From CADEEX01 sp964577955 (GTDB lineage Bacteria; Acidobacteriota; Vicinamibacteria; Vicinamibacterales; CAVVIG01), in NCBI GenBank assembly GCA_964577955.1, contig CAZOAZ010000009.1, forward strand, positions 1 to 64,000: a stretch of DNA of 64,000 nt. The letters run 5' to 3'. A model generated the notes under the pieces. It saw nothing but the letters and a program-made list of their open reading frames with translations, had not been told where the DNA came from and searched no databases. Both the position numbers and the translations under genes were made by a program. This document shows positions 16,586 through 25,172 of this stretch, piece after piece; positions within the stretch are counted from its first letter, which is position 1, and the number at the start of each line of letters is the position of its first letter.

Positions 16586-19099
16586 ATGATCCGGTCGACC
16601 ACGGTCGGGACAGCCTTTAGGCTGTCCGCTCTCATCCTCCTCGGATTGCTGATTCTGGCTGGGCCCGCCCGGGCGCAGTCGCCGGTCGTGATCACCGGCC
16701 GCGTCGTCAACGACGCGACACCACCCGTCCCGATCGCCAAGGTCATCGTCGGCGTCGAGAACGTGTTCACCGAGAGCGATAGCGAGGGGCGCTTCACGCT
16801 GACGCTGCCCTCGAGCCAGGCCCCGTCTGTCCGGGTCACAACCAACGCCGTCGGCTACATGGAGCAGACGGTTGAAGCCGCGCTGGCGAACGGACGGGCC
16901 GCGATCGAGATCGTCGTCCACAAGAACCCGGCGTACCACGAAGAAGTCGAAGTCACCGGCCGGTTCACGGATGTGACGACGGCACCGCCCGCGACGATCG
17001 TCATCGACCCGGTGCAGGTGACGCGGGTGGCGGGGTCGGCGGACAACGTGTTCCGCGTCCTGCAGACGATGCCGGGCGTTTCGGCGACCGATGATTTCGG
17101 CAGCCGCCTGGCCGTGCGCGGCGGCGGCCCGGATCAGAACCTGACGCTGATGGACGGCGTGGAAATTCACAACCCGTACCGCCTGTTCGGCCTGACGAGC
17201 GCGTTCAACCCGGAGACGATTGAAAAGTTCGAGCTCACCGCCGGCGGTTTCAGCGCGAAGTACGGCGATCGGCTGTCGTCGATTCTGCTCGTCGACAACC
17301 GGCCGGGCACGACGCGTCAGACCTTTGCCGGATCGGCGGCCGTGTCAGCGACCGATGCCAACGTGGTGTTCGAGGGCAGCCTGCCGGCCGGCTCCTGGCT
17401 GGTCACGGCGCGGCGCACCTACTACGACCTTCTCGCGGCCCGCGTCACCGACCAGGATCTCCCGTCCTTCGCCGATCTGCAGGCCAAGGTCGCCTGGGAA
17501 CCCAAGGCCGGACATCAGCTGACGTTCTTCGCGCTGGGCAGCCGCGAGTCCACGGACGCCAGCTTCGACAACAACTCGCGCGGCGACACGATCGGGCTCG
17601 TGGACACGTCGAACAACGACGTCGTCTCGCTCACCTATTCGGCACTCCTCGGCAACAACGCCACGCTCAAGACCATCGGCGCGCTCTACCGCTACCGCGA
17701 CGTACTGGGCGTAGACGCGTCGGTCAGAAACGACGGCTCACGCTCGAACGGCCCGACCGACGACGCGTTCGCGCGAGCGGCGATCGAGTTCACGCGCCGC
17801 CTGACCGTCAACGACATCTCGGTGCGCGAAGAACTCGCGGTGGCCGCCTCGCCGCGGCAGACCATCAACGCCGGGATCGAAGCGCACCTCCTCCGGACGG
17901 AATGGGGCTGGACGATCACAGGCGATCGCAACAACTCGGCGGCCAATGGATCGAGCGTCCTTGGTGGGTCTGGTCTGCCGGACCAGTTGGATTCGGCTGC
18001 CGACAGTCCGCGCGTCGGCGGCTGGTTCGAGGACGAACTCACCATCGTTCCGCGCCTGCGCGTGGTTCCCGGCATCCGCTTCGACTACACGGGGCTCTCC
18101 GACGAGATGCTGGTGTCGCCGCGGCTGCGCGCCACGCTGGACCTGACGCCGAAGACCCGGCTCCGGTTTGCCACCGGCCGGTTCACCCAGAGTCCAGGCT
18201 ACGAGAAGCTGCTGCAGTCGGACTACTTCGTCGACCTGTCGAACACCGCTTCGATTGACCTCAAGAGCGAGCGCGCGGTGCACGCGCTGGCCGGCGTCGA
18301 ACACGACTTCGGCGACGGTCTGCGGGCACGCGTCGAAGGCTATTGGAAGACGTTCGATCACATGATCGGGGGACGCCTGGAGACGCCGGCGGAAACCGCG
18401 GCGCGGGTCGCCCAGTACAACTTTCCGGCGGCGCTGGCGTCGAGTGTGCCCACGGCGACGCAAATCACGACGGTTCCGTCCAACGATGGCAGCGGCGAGG
18501 CGTACGGTTTCGATCTTTATCTCGAGAAGCGCGCGCAGACCATCCGCGACCGGTTGAGCGGCTGGATCTCATATACCTGGGGCCGCGCGACGGTCGACAA
18601 CTACGGATACTCGTACCCGTTCGACTACGACCGGCGGCATGCGTTGAGCATTGTGTCGCGCTGGCGGTTCGCCAAGATGATGACGTTGAGCGGGACGATG
18701 CGGGTCGCCTCAGGATTTCCGTTTACCGAGCCGATCGGCCTGCGGGTGGCGTCGATCCAGGCGCCGAACATCCTGCCCGGCGCGGCCGGCAGTCTCGTGC
18801 CGCGCTATGACACGAACGGTTTGCCGGTGTGGACCGTGGACTACGGCGGCGTCGAGAATCTGAACAGCGGCCGGCTGCCGCTCTACGCGCGGCTCGATCT
18901 GCGGTTCACCTATATGAAGTCGCCGCTCAGCCGCTGGGAACTCTACGCCGAAGGGATCAACGTGCTGCAGCGCGACAACGCCGCCCGCGTGAATCCGCGT
19001 CTCGAATACGACCCTGGCTCCGATCGTCCGCGGTTGTCAGTCGAGCCCGACGGCGGCCTCCCGTTCTTCCCGTCGTTCGGGTTCCGCATCCGCTTCTAG
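16586..19099 (+). CDS. TonB-dependent receptor with carboxypeptidase-regulatory-like domain
   Basis: 837 residues. Signal peptide up to ARAQS. Residues about 30-115 form a carboxypeptidase-regulatory-like beta domain (GRVVNDATPPVPIAKVIVG...DSEGRFTLTLP). A plug follows (about 145-250, with DDFGSRLAVRGGGPDQNLTLMDGVEIHNPYR), then a 22-strand-type barrel ending in FGFRIRF, whose terminal aromatic is typical of outer-membrane proteins. The ligand is unknown; the adjoining dipeptidyl peptidase hints at peptides. The palindrome at 16608-16627 lies within the first codons and contributes the signal peptide n-region. Confidence 0.88.
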   Translation: MIRSTTVGTAFRLSALILLGLLILAGPARAQSPVVITGRVVNDATPPVPIAKVIVGVENVFTESDSEGRFTLTLPSSQAPSVRVTTNAVGYMEQTVEAALANGRAAIEIVVHKNPAYHEEVEVTGRFTDVTTAPPATIVIDPVQVTRVAGSADNVFRVLQTMPGVSATDDFGSRLAVRGGGPDQNLTLMDGVEIHNPYRLFGLTSAFNPETIEKFELTAGGFSAKYGDRLSSILLVDNRPGTTRQTFAGSAAVSATDANVVFEGSLPAGSWLVTARRTYYDLLAARVTDQDLPSFADLQAKVAWEPKAGHQLTFFALGSRESTDASFDNNSRGDTIGLVDTSNNDVVSLTYSALLGNNATLKTIGALYRYRDVLGVDASVRNDGSRSNGPTDDAFARAAIEFTRRLTVNDISVREELAVAASPRQTINAGIEAHLLRTEWGWTITGDRNNSAANGSSVLGGSGLPDQLDSAADSPRVGGWFEDELTIVPRLRVVPGIRFDYTGLSDEMLVSPRLRATLDLTPKTRLRFATGRFTQSPGYEKLLQSDYFVDLSNTASIDLKSERAVHALAGVEHDFGDGLRARVEGYWKTFDHMIGGRLETPAETAARVAQYNFPAALASSVPTATQITTVPSNDGSGEAYGFDLYLEKRAQTIRDRLSGWISYTWGRATVDNYGYSYPFDYDRRHALSIVSRWRFAKMMTLSGTMRVASGFPFTEPIGLRVASIQAPNILPGAAGSLVPRYDTNGLPVWTVDYGGVENLNSGRLPLYARLDLRFTYMKSPLSRWELYAEGINVLQRDNAARVNPRLEYDPGSDRPRLSVEPDGGLPFFPSFGFRIRF
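16608..16627. repeat. REP-like palindrome inside signal peptide codons
   Basis: GGACAGCCTTTAGGCTGTCC is a perfect palindrome of the same design as the family but with the centre TTTAG between CC and GG. It encodes GTAFRLS of the TonB receptor precursor. Confidence 0.75.
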
Positions 19100-19127
19100 G
19101 AACGGCCGTGACCACAAACATTCCTGC

Positions 19128-19155
19128 GGTGGCGTCCGGCTTTAGCCGGATTACA
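19128..19155. repeat. REP-like palindrome, GGTGGCGTCC subtype
   Basis: GGTGGCGTCCGGCTTTAGCC continuing to GGATTACAG, lying between the TonB receptor stop and the GTG start of the membrane protein. Confidence 0.88.
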
Positions 19156-19157
19156 GC

Positions 19158-21095
19158 GTGACGAAGATGCGTCCACTTCAAGGATTGCTCGTCGCGGGCG
19201 CGATCGCGACCGCGTTGACGCTGCTCATCGCGTGGCCCGTCGTCGTCGCGCCGAACGAGGTGATCTTCGGCCACGAGATCCTCGGCCGTCAGCCTGACGC
19301 GTATGCGCTCATCCACCAGTTCGGCGGCGGCGCCCCAGCGGGATACTACGGCCAGCCGCTGACTGATTTCCTCGGCCGCTCGCTCGCCACGATCGTCTCG
19401 CCGGTCTTCGCATTCAACCTCGTCGTCTTGCTCACGTTTCCGCTGACGGCGATGGCGACCTACGCCTTTGCACGCTACCTCTTCGACTCGCATGCCGGCG
19501 CCCTCGTCGCTGGGCTCGCCTTTGCGTTCGCGCCCATGCACCTCGCGCAGGCGGCCTATCACGCCGACCTCGCGCAGCTGCAGTGGCTGCCGCTGTTCTT
19601 TCTGGCGCTCGTCGCGCTGGTCGATCGCGTCACGGTCCTGCGCGTCGTCGCTTTCGCCGCCGCGACGCTCTGCCTGATCTTCTCCAGCTACTACTGGGCC
19701 CTGGTCGGCGCGCTCCTCGCTCCGGTGGCCCTGACGGCGTTCTGGGTGATTCGTCCCGACGCCGATCGCAATCTGAAACCGGTCGTCGCTCCGGCCGTTA
19801 TCATCGCCGCGCTGGCGATCGGTCTCGGGTGGTACATGAAGGCGAACCACCTCGGACCGTTCGTCGTTCCGGACGGCGTGCCGATGCCGATTGAAGAGGT
19901 CGCGTTCTATCGGGCTCGCTGGTGGTCGTACCTCATCCCGTCCGTCGATCATCCGCTCCTTGGTGCCTGGGCGACCGAAACGCAGGGACGCCGGAACATC
20001 AACCTCGAGATGCTGGAGCAGCAGATCTCAATCGGGTTCAGCTTTCTGCTGCTCGCGGTCGCTGGCCTCCTGCTCGCCGCCGTCCGCCTCGATCGGCGGT
20101 GGCGGCTCGTTGCGGCGGTCGCCGCGGTCGCGATTGCCGCCTTTGCGATTTCCGTGAGCCCGTCGAACGGCAGCTGCGACGCGTCGCTGGCGCCCGGCTG
20201 CCTGATGCATCCGTTGCTCCCGGCGCTCAGAGACTATGGACGTTTCGCCGCCGTCGTCGGGCTGATGGTGTCGGTCGCGGCAGGCGCCGGCGTCATGCTG
20301 CTGCTTCAGGGAGGAACAGGGGGGAAGGTGATCGCGGTCGCCCTGTTGGCGCTGGGGACGTTCGAGTTCCTGCCGCTTCCGGCGCGAGCGCACGACGTCC
20401 TGCCCAGTTCCGGTCACCGCTGGATCGCGGGCGAGGCGTCGGCGCAGCGGACGCTGGACTGTTTTCCCAACATCGCCTCGGAGCAGTCCATTCCGTGGCT
20501 GATGCCCCGGCCAATCTCGCTGCTCGGGCCCGCCGTTCCGACCTGCGGCGATCCGCAGCTTGGCGAGAAGCTCGCGGCGCTGGACTATACGCACGTGATC
20601 GCGCGTGAGCGGAACACGACCTCGCGCCTGCCCAAGCCGCTGCCGCCGGGGATTACGGTGGTGAAAGAACTCGCGGACGCCACCGTCTATGGTGTAAGCA
20701 AGACACTCCCGCCGCTGGCGCTGGTGTCAGCCGACGGCTTCTATCCGTGGGAGCACACCGGCGACGACTGGTGGCGCTGGATGAGTCCCACCGGCACGAT
20801 GGTCATGCGCAATTCGACGACGAAGACGATGCGCGTCGAGCTGTCGCTGGATCTCATCGCAATTGGCGGGCCGAGGACGCTGTCGCTGACCGTGGATGGA
20901 GCTCCGGGTGGCACTGCGCCAGTGCCTGTCACGCGTACCGTCCACACGTTCGGCCCGTTCGACCTCGCGCCCGGCGATCACCGGTTCATCTTCGCGGCTG
21001 ACGGTCCGCCGCTCAAGCCGTCAGATGTCGAGGACTCGAAGGACAACCGTCAGCTGACGGTGGCGTTCAGGAATGATCGTTGGAGTGAAAAGTAA
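19158..21095 (+). CDS. Large polytopic membrane protein (GT-C/YfhO-like)
   Basis: 645 residues. About ten or more TM helices occupy residues 1-430, with AFAFAPMHLAQAAYHADLAQLQWLPLFFLALVALVDR as a typical GT-C-like helix pair. They are followed by a soluble C-terminal domain (about 430-645). The topology and the Ala/His-rich helix motif resemble YfhO and other lipid-linked sugar glycosyltransferase-like membrane proteins, but no catalytic Asp pair can be pinned down. Start GTG at 19158 lies directly after a REP palindrome; ATG 19167 is an alternative. It is convergent with the next minus-strand gene. Confidence 0.6.
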   Translation: MTKMRPLQGLLVAGAIATALTLLIAWPVVVAPNEVIFGHEILGRQPDAYALIHQFGGGAPAGYYGQPLTDFLGRSLATIVSPVFAFNLVVLLTFPLTAMATYAFARYLFDSHAGALVAGLAFAFAPMHLAQAAYHADLAQLQWLPLFFLALVALVDRVTVLRVVAFAAATLCLIFSSYYWALVGALLAPVALTAFWVIRPDADRNLKPVVAPAVIIAALAIGLGWYMKANHLGPFVVPDGVPMPIEEVAFYRARWWSYLIPSVDHPLLGAWATETQGRRNINLEMLEQQISIGFSFLLLAVAGLLLAAVRLDRRWRLVAAVAAVAIAAFAISVSPSNGSCDASLAPGCLMHPLLPALRDYGRFAAVVGLMVSVAAGAGVMLLLQGGTGGKVIAVALLALGTFEFLPLPARAHDVLPSSGHRWIAGEASAQRTLDCFPNIASEQSIPWLMPRPISLLGPAVPTCGDPQLGEKLAALDYTHVIARERNTTSRLPKPLPPGITVVKELADATVYGVSKTLPPLALVSADGFYPWEHTGDDWWRWMSPTGTMVMRNSTTKTMRVELSLDLIAIGGPRTLSLTVDGAPGGTAPVPVTRTVHTFGPFDLAPGDHRFIFAADGPPLKPSDVEDSKDNRQLTVAFRNDRWSEK

Positions 21096-21115
21096 GCGAG
21101 TTGGGATTGAACTAT

Positions 21116-21715
21116 CTACTGACTTGCTGCGCTGTAGAGCAACTCCACACGATTGCCCATTCCCGCCCCTACGCCCGCCCCGATACCCGCGCCAGCGGCT
21201 GACACGACAACCAACAAGGCGACTCCTCTGCAGCCGTCCGACCCACACAACTGACCGCTGAGCGAGTGGCCTGAGCTCGTAAACAACGCGAGACCTACAC
21301 CGATGCCGCTCATCGCGCCGACGACTGCGCCAAACGCCGCAGGATGTCGGCGACGGAACGACGAGCTACCAAACGCGGAACGGGGGGCCCTGATCTCGGC
21401 GATGTCTCCTCGCAATATTCCTGTGACGACCTGATCGAAATCTTTCACCCGAAGTTCTGAGTCCGTTGCCGCTATGAAAGTCCGGTACACAGGAACTGCC
21501 CCTCGAACGACGACGGTGATTGCCGAACCGGCAGTGAGCGTCCGAACACGGTCCCACCCGGAGTCGGCAGACTTGACACTTCGCTGGGCGACCATCAGGC
21601 CGGCTTCGCGGCTGGCGGCTCGTGCGATTGGCCCGGACAAGAGTACTGACGGATCGTTGGCAGTCACCTCCGCGGCGAAGCAGACAAACAGTGCGATTGA
21701 CACCGTGCACTTCAT
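21116..21715 (-). CDS. Secreted hypothetical protein with glycine-zipper segment
   Basis: 199 residues. A signal peptide (VSIALFVCFAAEVTAND) precedes a small beta domain (AGSAITVVVRGAVPVY...LRVKDFDQVV). The C-terminal half has two Gly-rich hydrophobic helices: GAVVGAMSGIGVGLALF, and a second segment around GAGIGAGVGAGMG. Such glycine zippers insert in membranes. Function unknown. Codon use looks slightly less GC-rich than the neighbours. Confidence 0.65.
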   Translation of the reverse strand: MKCTVSIALFVCFAAEVTANDPSVLLSGPIARAASREAGLMVAQRSVKSADSGWDRVRTLTAGSAITVVVRGAVPVYRTFIAATDSELRVKDFDQVVTGILRGDIAEIRAPRSAFGSSSFRRRHPAAFGAVVGAMSGIGVGLALFTSSGHSLSGQLCGSDGCRGVALLVVVSAAGAGIGAGVGAGMGNRVELLYSAASQ

Positions 21716-21960
21716 TCGGATTTCACCGCCCTAGCAAGCCTAATAGACATCCACTTCCTGCCAGCGCGCCAGCATGCCCGGCAAGTCAGCGAGTTCGATT
21801 CGAAGCCTATACGATGTCGCTCCGATCTCGAGTGGCCGGATGTTGTCGACGTCGATGATGACGGCCGGCGAGCGGAGCCGAACGAAGGTGCATCACCACA
21901 GTCGCCTTTGTTCCCTCTCGACTGGCGCTCAGCAGGCCGCTACAGTAGCTCCTGCGCGTC

Positions 21961-22356
21961 ATGACGCCGAGTGCACGCACCGCAATCCTGCGCGGCCTGT
22001 CGAATCGCTGTCCGCACTGCGGGCAGGGACGGATTTTCGCGGGCTTCGGGCGTCACCTGCCGCGCTGCTCGCACTGCGGCCTGGTCTACGAGCCGAATGC
22101 CGGCGACACGTGGCTGTTCACGATCGTCGGCGACCGGATTCCGATTGCGGTGCTGGTGGCGGCGGTGTACTTCGGCGTCGGCAGACGCAGTCTTACGGCA
22201 GGGATTCTGGTGTTCGCGATCGCGACGATTGCGATCGTCTGGACGGCACCGAACCGCTGGGGCGCGGGCGTCGCGCTCCACTATCTGGCGCGGCTGCGGT
22301 GGCGCGATAAGAACGATGCCGTTCCCGATCAGGACGATGCTGGTGACTCGGCTTGA
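21961..22356 (+). CDS. DUF983-family membrane protein
   Basis: 131 residues. Two zinc-knuckle Cys pairs, CPHCGQG (residues 18-24) and CSHCGLVY, are followed by the family signature EPNAGDTWLF and two TM segments (IPIAVLVAAVYFGVG and AGILVFAIATIAIVW). This matches DUF983 proteins, whose biochemical role is not established. It stands alone. The C-terminal tail is charged. Confidence 0.8.
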   Translation: MTPSARTAILRGLSNRCPHCGQGRIFAGFGRHLPRCSHCGLVYEPNAGDTWLFTIVGDRIPIAVLVAAVYFGVGRRSLTAGILVFAIATIAIVWTAPNRWGAGVALHYLARLRWRDKNDAVPDQDDAGDSA

Positions 22357-22563
22357 CTCAGGGCGTGCGGAGTGCGCGCTGCACAGTGCACGGTGCTGTG
22401 CAGAGTGTTGTGTGTCCCTCCGATTCATGATTGCGGCGCGCCAACGCGCGGTGCGGTGAAAGAAGGCGGAGACCGCGCGCTGCAACCGAGCACCACGCGC
22501 CGTGCACCAAGCACCTGCACCGTGTGCTGCGCACGGCGCACCGCGCCCCGACTTTCGACTCGC

Positions 22564-23151
22564 CTACTGGAACTGAATGAGCACGCCGAGCGACAGGCGC
22601 GTGAAGAACAGGTGCGTGTCGGTCACCGGAAAGCCCTCCACGCGAAGATCGTTGAAGCCGCGATACATGCGCCAGTCGGCCTTGAGGCCGAGTGTGCCGC
22701 GCGGCTTCGCAATCACCACGCCGCCGCCAAGATCCCAGCCGAAGCCGGTGTACTCGACGGCCAGCTGCCGGGACGGCGAAACCTCGACTTTTGATTTGAG
22801 AAACCCGACGCCGCCGACCACGTACGGACGCCAGAGATCCTTGATGAGCGGACCGTAGGTGATGTTGCTCATCAGGGTGATGACGCGGGAGCGCGCACCC
22901 GGTCCGTCGCGGAACAGATTGATGATGTAGCCGAAGTCTTCTTCGTAGCCGAAGACGTTTTCGAAGTAACCGTACTGGGCGCCGAGCGTCACGCTCGGAC
23001 TCTCGCAACCGGCGGCGGCGCAACCGGCGTCGCCGCCGATGTTGGCGCCAATCAGCGGCGCCACGTAGGTCTGAGCATAAGCCGTGGCAGCGGCGAGCGA
23101 CAGGAGACCGGCGAGGAACAACCTGGGAATCAGACGCGACAGTGTGTACAC
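22564..23151 (-). CDS. Outer-membrane beta-barrel protein (OmpW/opacity-like)
   Basis: 195 residues. Signal peptide ending ATAYA-QT, then alternating amphipathic strands with conserved-looking turns (LGAQYGYFENVFGYEEDFGY, RPYVVGGVGFLKSK, WDLGGGVVIAK) and a terminal aromatic-containing strand LSLGVLIQFQ. This is a small 8-strand-type barrel as in OmpA/OmpW-like proteins. Two Cys in DAGCAAAGCE may form a loop disulfide. GTG start at 23151. The palindromes at 23170-23347 lie in its upstream region. Confidence 0.72.
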   Translation of the reverse strand: MYTLSRLIPRLFLAGLLSLAAATAYAQTYVAPLIGANIGGDAGCAAAGCESPSVTLGAQYGYFENVFGYEEDFGYIINLFRDGPGARSRVITLMSNITYGPLIKDLWRPYVVGGVGFLKSKVEVSPSRQLAVEYTGFGWDLGGGVVIAKPRGTLGLKADWRMYRGFNDLRVEGFPVTDTHLFFTRLSLGVLIQFQ

Positions 23152-23169
23152 CTCATCATTCTACAGGCC

Positions 23170-23193
23170 GGTGTCAGACACGTGTCTGACACC
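23170..23193. repeat. Perfect 24-nt palindrome (GTGTCAGACACGTGTCTGAC family)
   Basis: A self-complementary 24-mer centred on ACACGTGT, followed by a half copy GTCAGACACC. It lies between divergent barrel and convergent cupin gene ends. Confidence 0.85.
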
Positions 23194-23311
23194 CCGTCAG
23201 ACACCTCTGCACAGCGCTGCGCGGATCAGCACCGCGTGATGGAAACCGAGGTTGCCGGATTGATCAATGTGCCCGGACAGGTTGTATCTCGTTCGCTGAG
23301 CACCGCAAGTC

Positions 23312-23347
23312 GGTGTCAGACACGGTGTCAGACACGTGTCTGACACC
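23312..23347. repeat. Second copy of the GTGTCAGACAC palindrome plus half copy
   Basis: A half unit GGTGTCAGACAC at 23312-23323 followed by the full 24-mer palindrome at 23324-23347. In other genomes such palindromes accompany REP-associated Y1 transposases (family knowledge); none is present in this window. Confidence 0.85.
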
Positions 23348-23366
23348 TGATCTACCTGATCTATCG

Positions 23367-23852
23367 CTATCGCGGGACCTGGGCGCCGTCGGCGAGCGGA
23401 ATGAACAGCGAGACGCGGTCGCCGGACGCGAGCGCGCGCGAAATGTGACCCTGACCGGTCGTGTCCTCGGCGAGCAGGATGTTGCCGGGACCGAGCCGCA
23501 GCTTCTTCCCGCCCTCGAGTTCCACTTCGCTCTCGCCGCTCAGCGTGATCACGAACTGACGCGCTGGCGCCGGATGCCAGTCCAGGTTGTAGTCCAGATT
23601 CGTACGGCGGAACTGCAGGCTCTTGACCGGCACCACCGTGGACAGTTCGGTGCCGCGCCCTTGACCGCGCAGCGGAACCTCGAATTCCTCCACCTTCGTC
23701 TTGCCGTCAGTGCCCGTGTAGAGACGCGTGATCTTGATCGGCGTTGGCGCAGCAGCGAAGAGCGGCTGACCAGTCATCCAGCGGGCGCCGGTCATGATGC
23801 CGAGCGTTGGGATCCAGCCAAGCGCGAGCGCAACGAGAATGATCTTTTTCAT
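23367..23852 (-). CDS. Secreted cupin-domain protein
   Basis: 161 residues from ATG 23852 (a GTG precedes it in frame). Signal/anchor segment (IILVALALGWIPTLGIM). Residues about 85-155 form a cupin-like double-stranded beta-helix (DWHPAPARQFVITLSGESEVELEGG...LGPGNILLAEDTTGQGH). The HxP and GxxxxP turn plus a late His are typical metal-ligand positions but not a complete classical set. Enzymatic role unknown. It lies 115 bp downstream of the next minus-strand gene and may be cotranscribed with it. Confidence 0.65.
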   Translation of the reverse strand: MKKIILVALALGWIPTLGIMTGARWMTGQPLFAAAPTPIKITRLYTGTDGKTKVEEFEVPLRGQGRGTELSTVVPVKSLQFRRTNLDYNLDWHPAPARQFVITLSGESEVELEGGKKLRLGPGNILLAEDTTGQGHISRALASGDRVSLFIPLADGAQVPR

Positions 23853-23967
23853 CACAGCCTCTACCTTCCTGCCTTGCCGTGGTCAGACACCCGGTGATCG
23901 TTCCGCCCCTCGACGCGGCTCGGGGCGGCGTGAGCAACGTCGAACGCCGGTGTCCGACCCCCAAGCC

Positions 23968-25170
23968 TCATCGCATGACGCCAACACTCAACGGACTGAG
24001 AATCGCCGCTGGACTCGTGGCCGCACCGATCTGCACCGGCGTGGACACGAAATGTTCGTAAACGGTGAGCGTCAGCACGTCCGCTTGTTGCGCCGGCTCG
24101 AACCGCATTGACAGCTGGCCGGTCCCGTCGAAGGACGCGCGATGCGTGCCGGGACGGTTGGTACCGGTCATCGCGAAGGCCACGACTTCCTTCGTGCCCT
24201 GCACGTGGCCCCAGCCGGCAAACGGCCCTTTGTCGCGCGAACCGGCGGTGGCTGGCGCCAGCTTGCTGGTCTCGATCGTCTGCTCGCGACCGCGTGGTCC
24301 GGCGATCACGGTCCATTCCTGATCGGTCTGCGACCGGACGATGGCGTTCATCGTGACGCCTTCCACTTGATTCCTGACGGTGCCGTAGACCCAACTCGAG
24401 GTCCCGAAATCCCACTCCCACGGCTCGGTGCCAAGCGCCAGCGGCGTCGACAGGACGATGGCGCGCAGCTGGCGCGACCGATCGGTGACGGCCGCTGTGA
24501 GCTTGACCCATGACTTGCTGCTTGGCATCTCCACGACCAACGACATCGGCAAAGTGGCGGACCCGACGGTCAGCTCGCCGGTGTATCTCAGAGCCACGAC
24601 AAGCGGGCCTGGCTTCACCACCGCGACCTTCACGTCTTTGGCGTTGAAGAAGCCGAAGCTCTGACCGTTGGCCGCGACGACCGTGAGGCCGTTCGCGCCG
24701 CTCGCGATCGCTTCGTCGCGGTACTTGACCGACGCGATGAGCGGTGAACCGGACTTGTTGAAGCGGATGTTGCCGACTTGAAAACCGTCTGCGGTTTCCG
24801 CGACCGTCAGGCCGCGCGGCATCGTGGCAGCCGATGTGACGCCGGCGCCAAACTGCAGCATGTAGTTCAGCGTCTGACTCGCGCCCGGGCTGGCGTTGAA
24901 ATCGATGCTGATCCCGGAGAGAGACCCATCCGGGTGCCGGCCTTCGACCGCGACTTGCACGGGGACTTCCGTCTGCTCGAGCATCAGCTTGACGTTGGCC
25001 GGATCGCGCAGTTCACCCGGTTTGAGCGGGATGAGCGCCGTGGTCGGAAACTGGGTGCGGCGAATTCCGCCCATCTCGGTCAGCTGCAGCGGAATCGTCG
25101 ATGGCCCCTGGGCCTCGGGGACCGTCACCCACGCGCAGACGACGACGGCAAGCAGAAGTCGTTTCATCAT
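23968..25170 (-). CDS. Secreted hypothetical protein, beta-rich
   Basis: 400 residues. Signal peptide (LLLAVVVCAWVTVPEAQG). The body is beta-sandwich-like, with long runs such as VAVEGRHPDGSLSGISIDF and an ending that resembles a galactose-mutarotase or polysaccharide-lyase accessory fold (YEHFVSTPVQIG). No catalytic motif can be assigned. The start lies 2 bp after the amidase stop codon, so the two genes are very probably one operon. Confidence 0.65.
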   Translation of the reverse strand: MMKRLLLAVVVCAWVTVPEAQGPSTIPLQLTEMGGIRRTQFPTTALIPLKPGELRDPANVKLMLEQTEVPVQVAVEGRHPDGSLSGISIDFNASPGASQTLNYMLQFGAGVTSAATMPRGLTVAETADGFQVGNIRFNKSGSPLIASVKYRDEAIASGANGLTVVAANGQSFGFFNAKDVKVAVVKPGPLVVALRYTGELTVGSATLPMSLVVEMPSSKSWVKLTAAVTDRSRQLRAIVLSTPLALGTEPWEWDFGTSSWVYGTVRNQVEGVTMNAIVRSQTDQEWTVIAGPRGREQTIETSKLAPATAGSRDKGPFAGWGHVQGTKEVVAFAMTGTNRPGTHRASFDGTGQLSMRFEPAQQADVLTLTVYEHFVSTPVQIGAATSPAAILSPLSVGVMR

Positions 25171-25172
25171 GA

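Noticed and set aside
22357..22563. Possible structured RNA between the DUF983 and barrel genes
   Set aside because: The region holds repeated GTGCACGGTGC-type words, low complexity and no consistent long stem.
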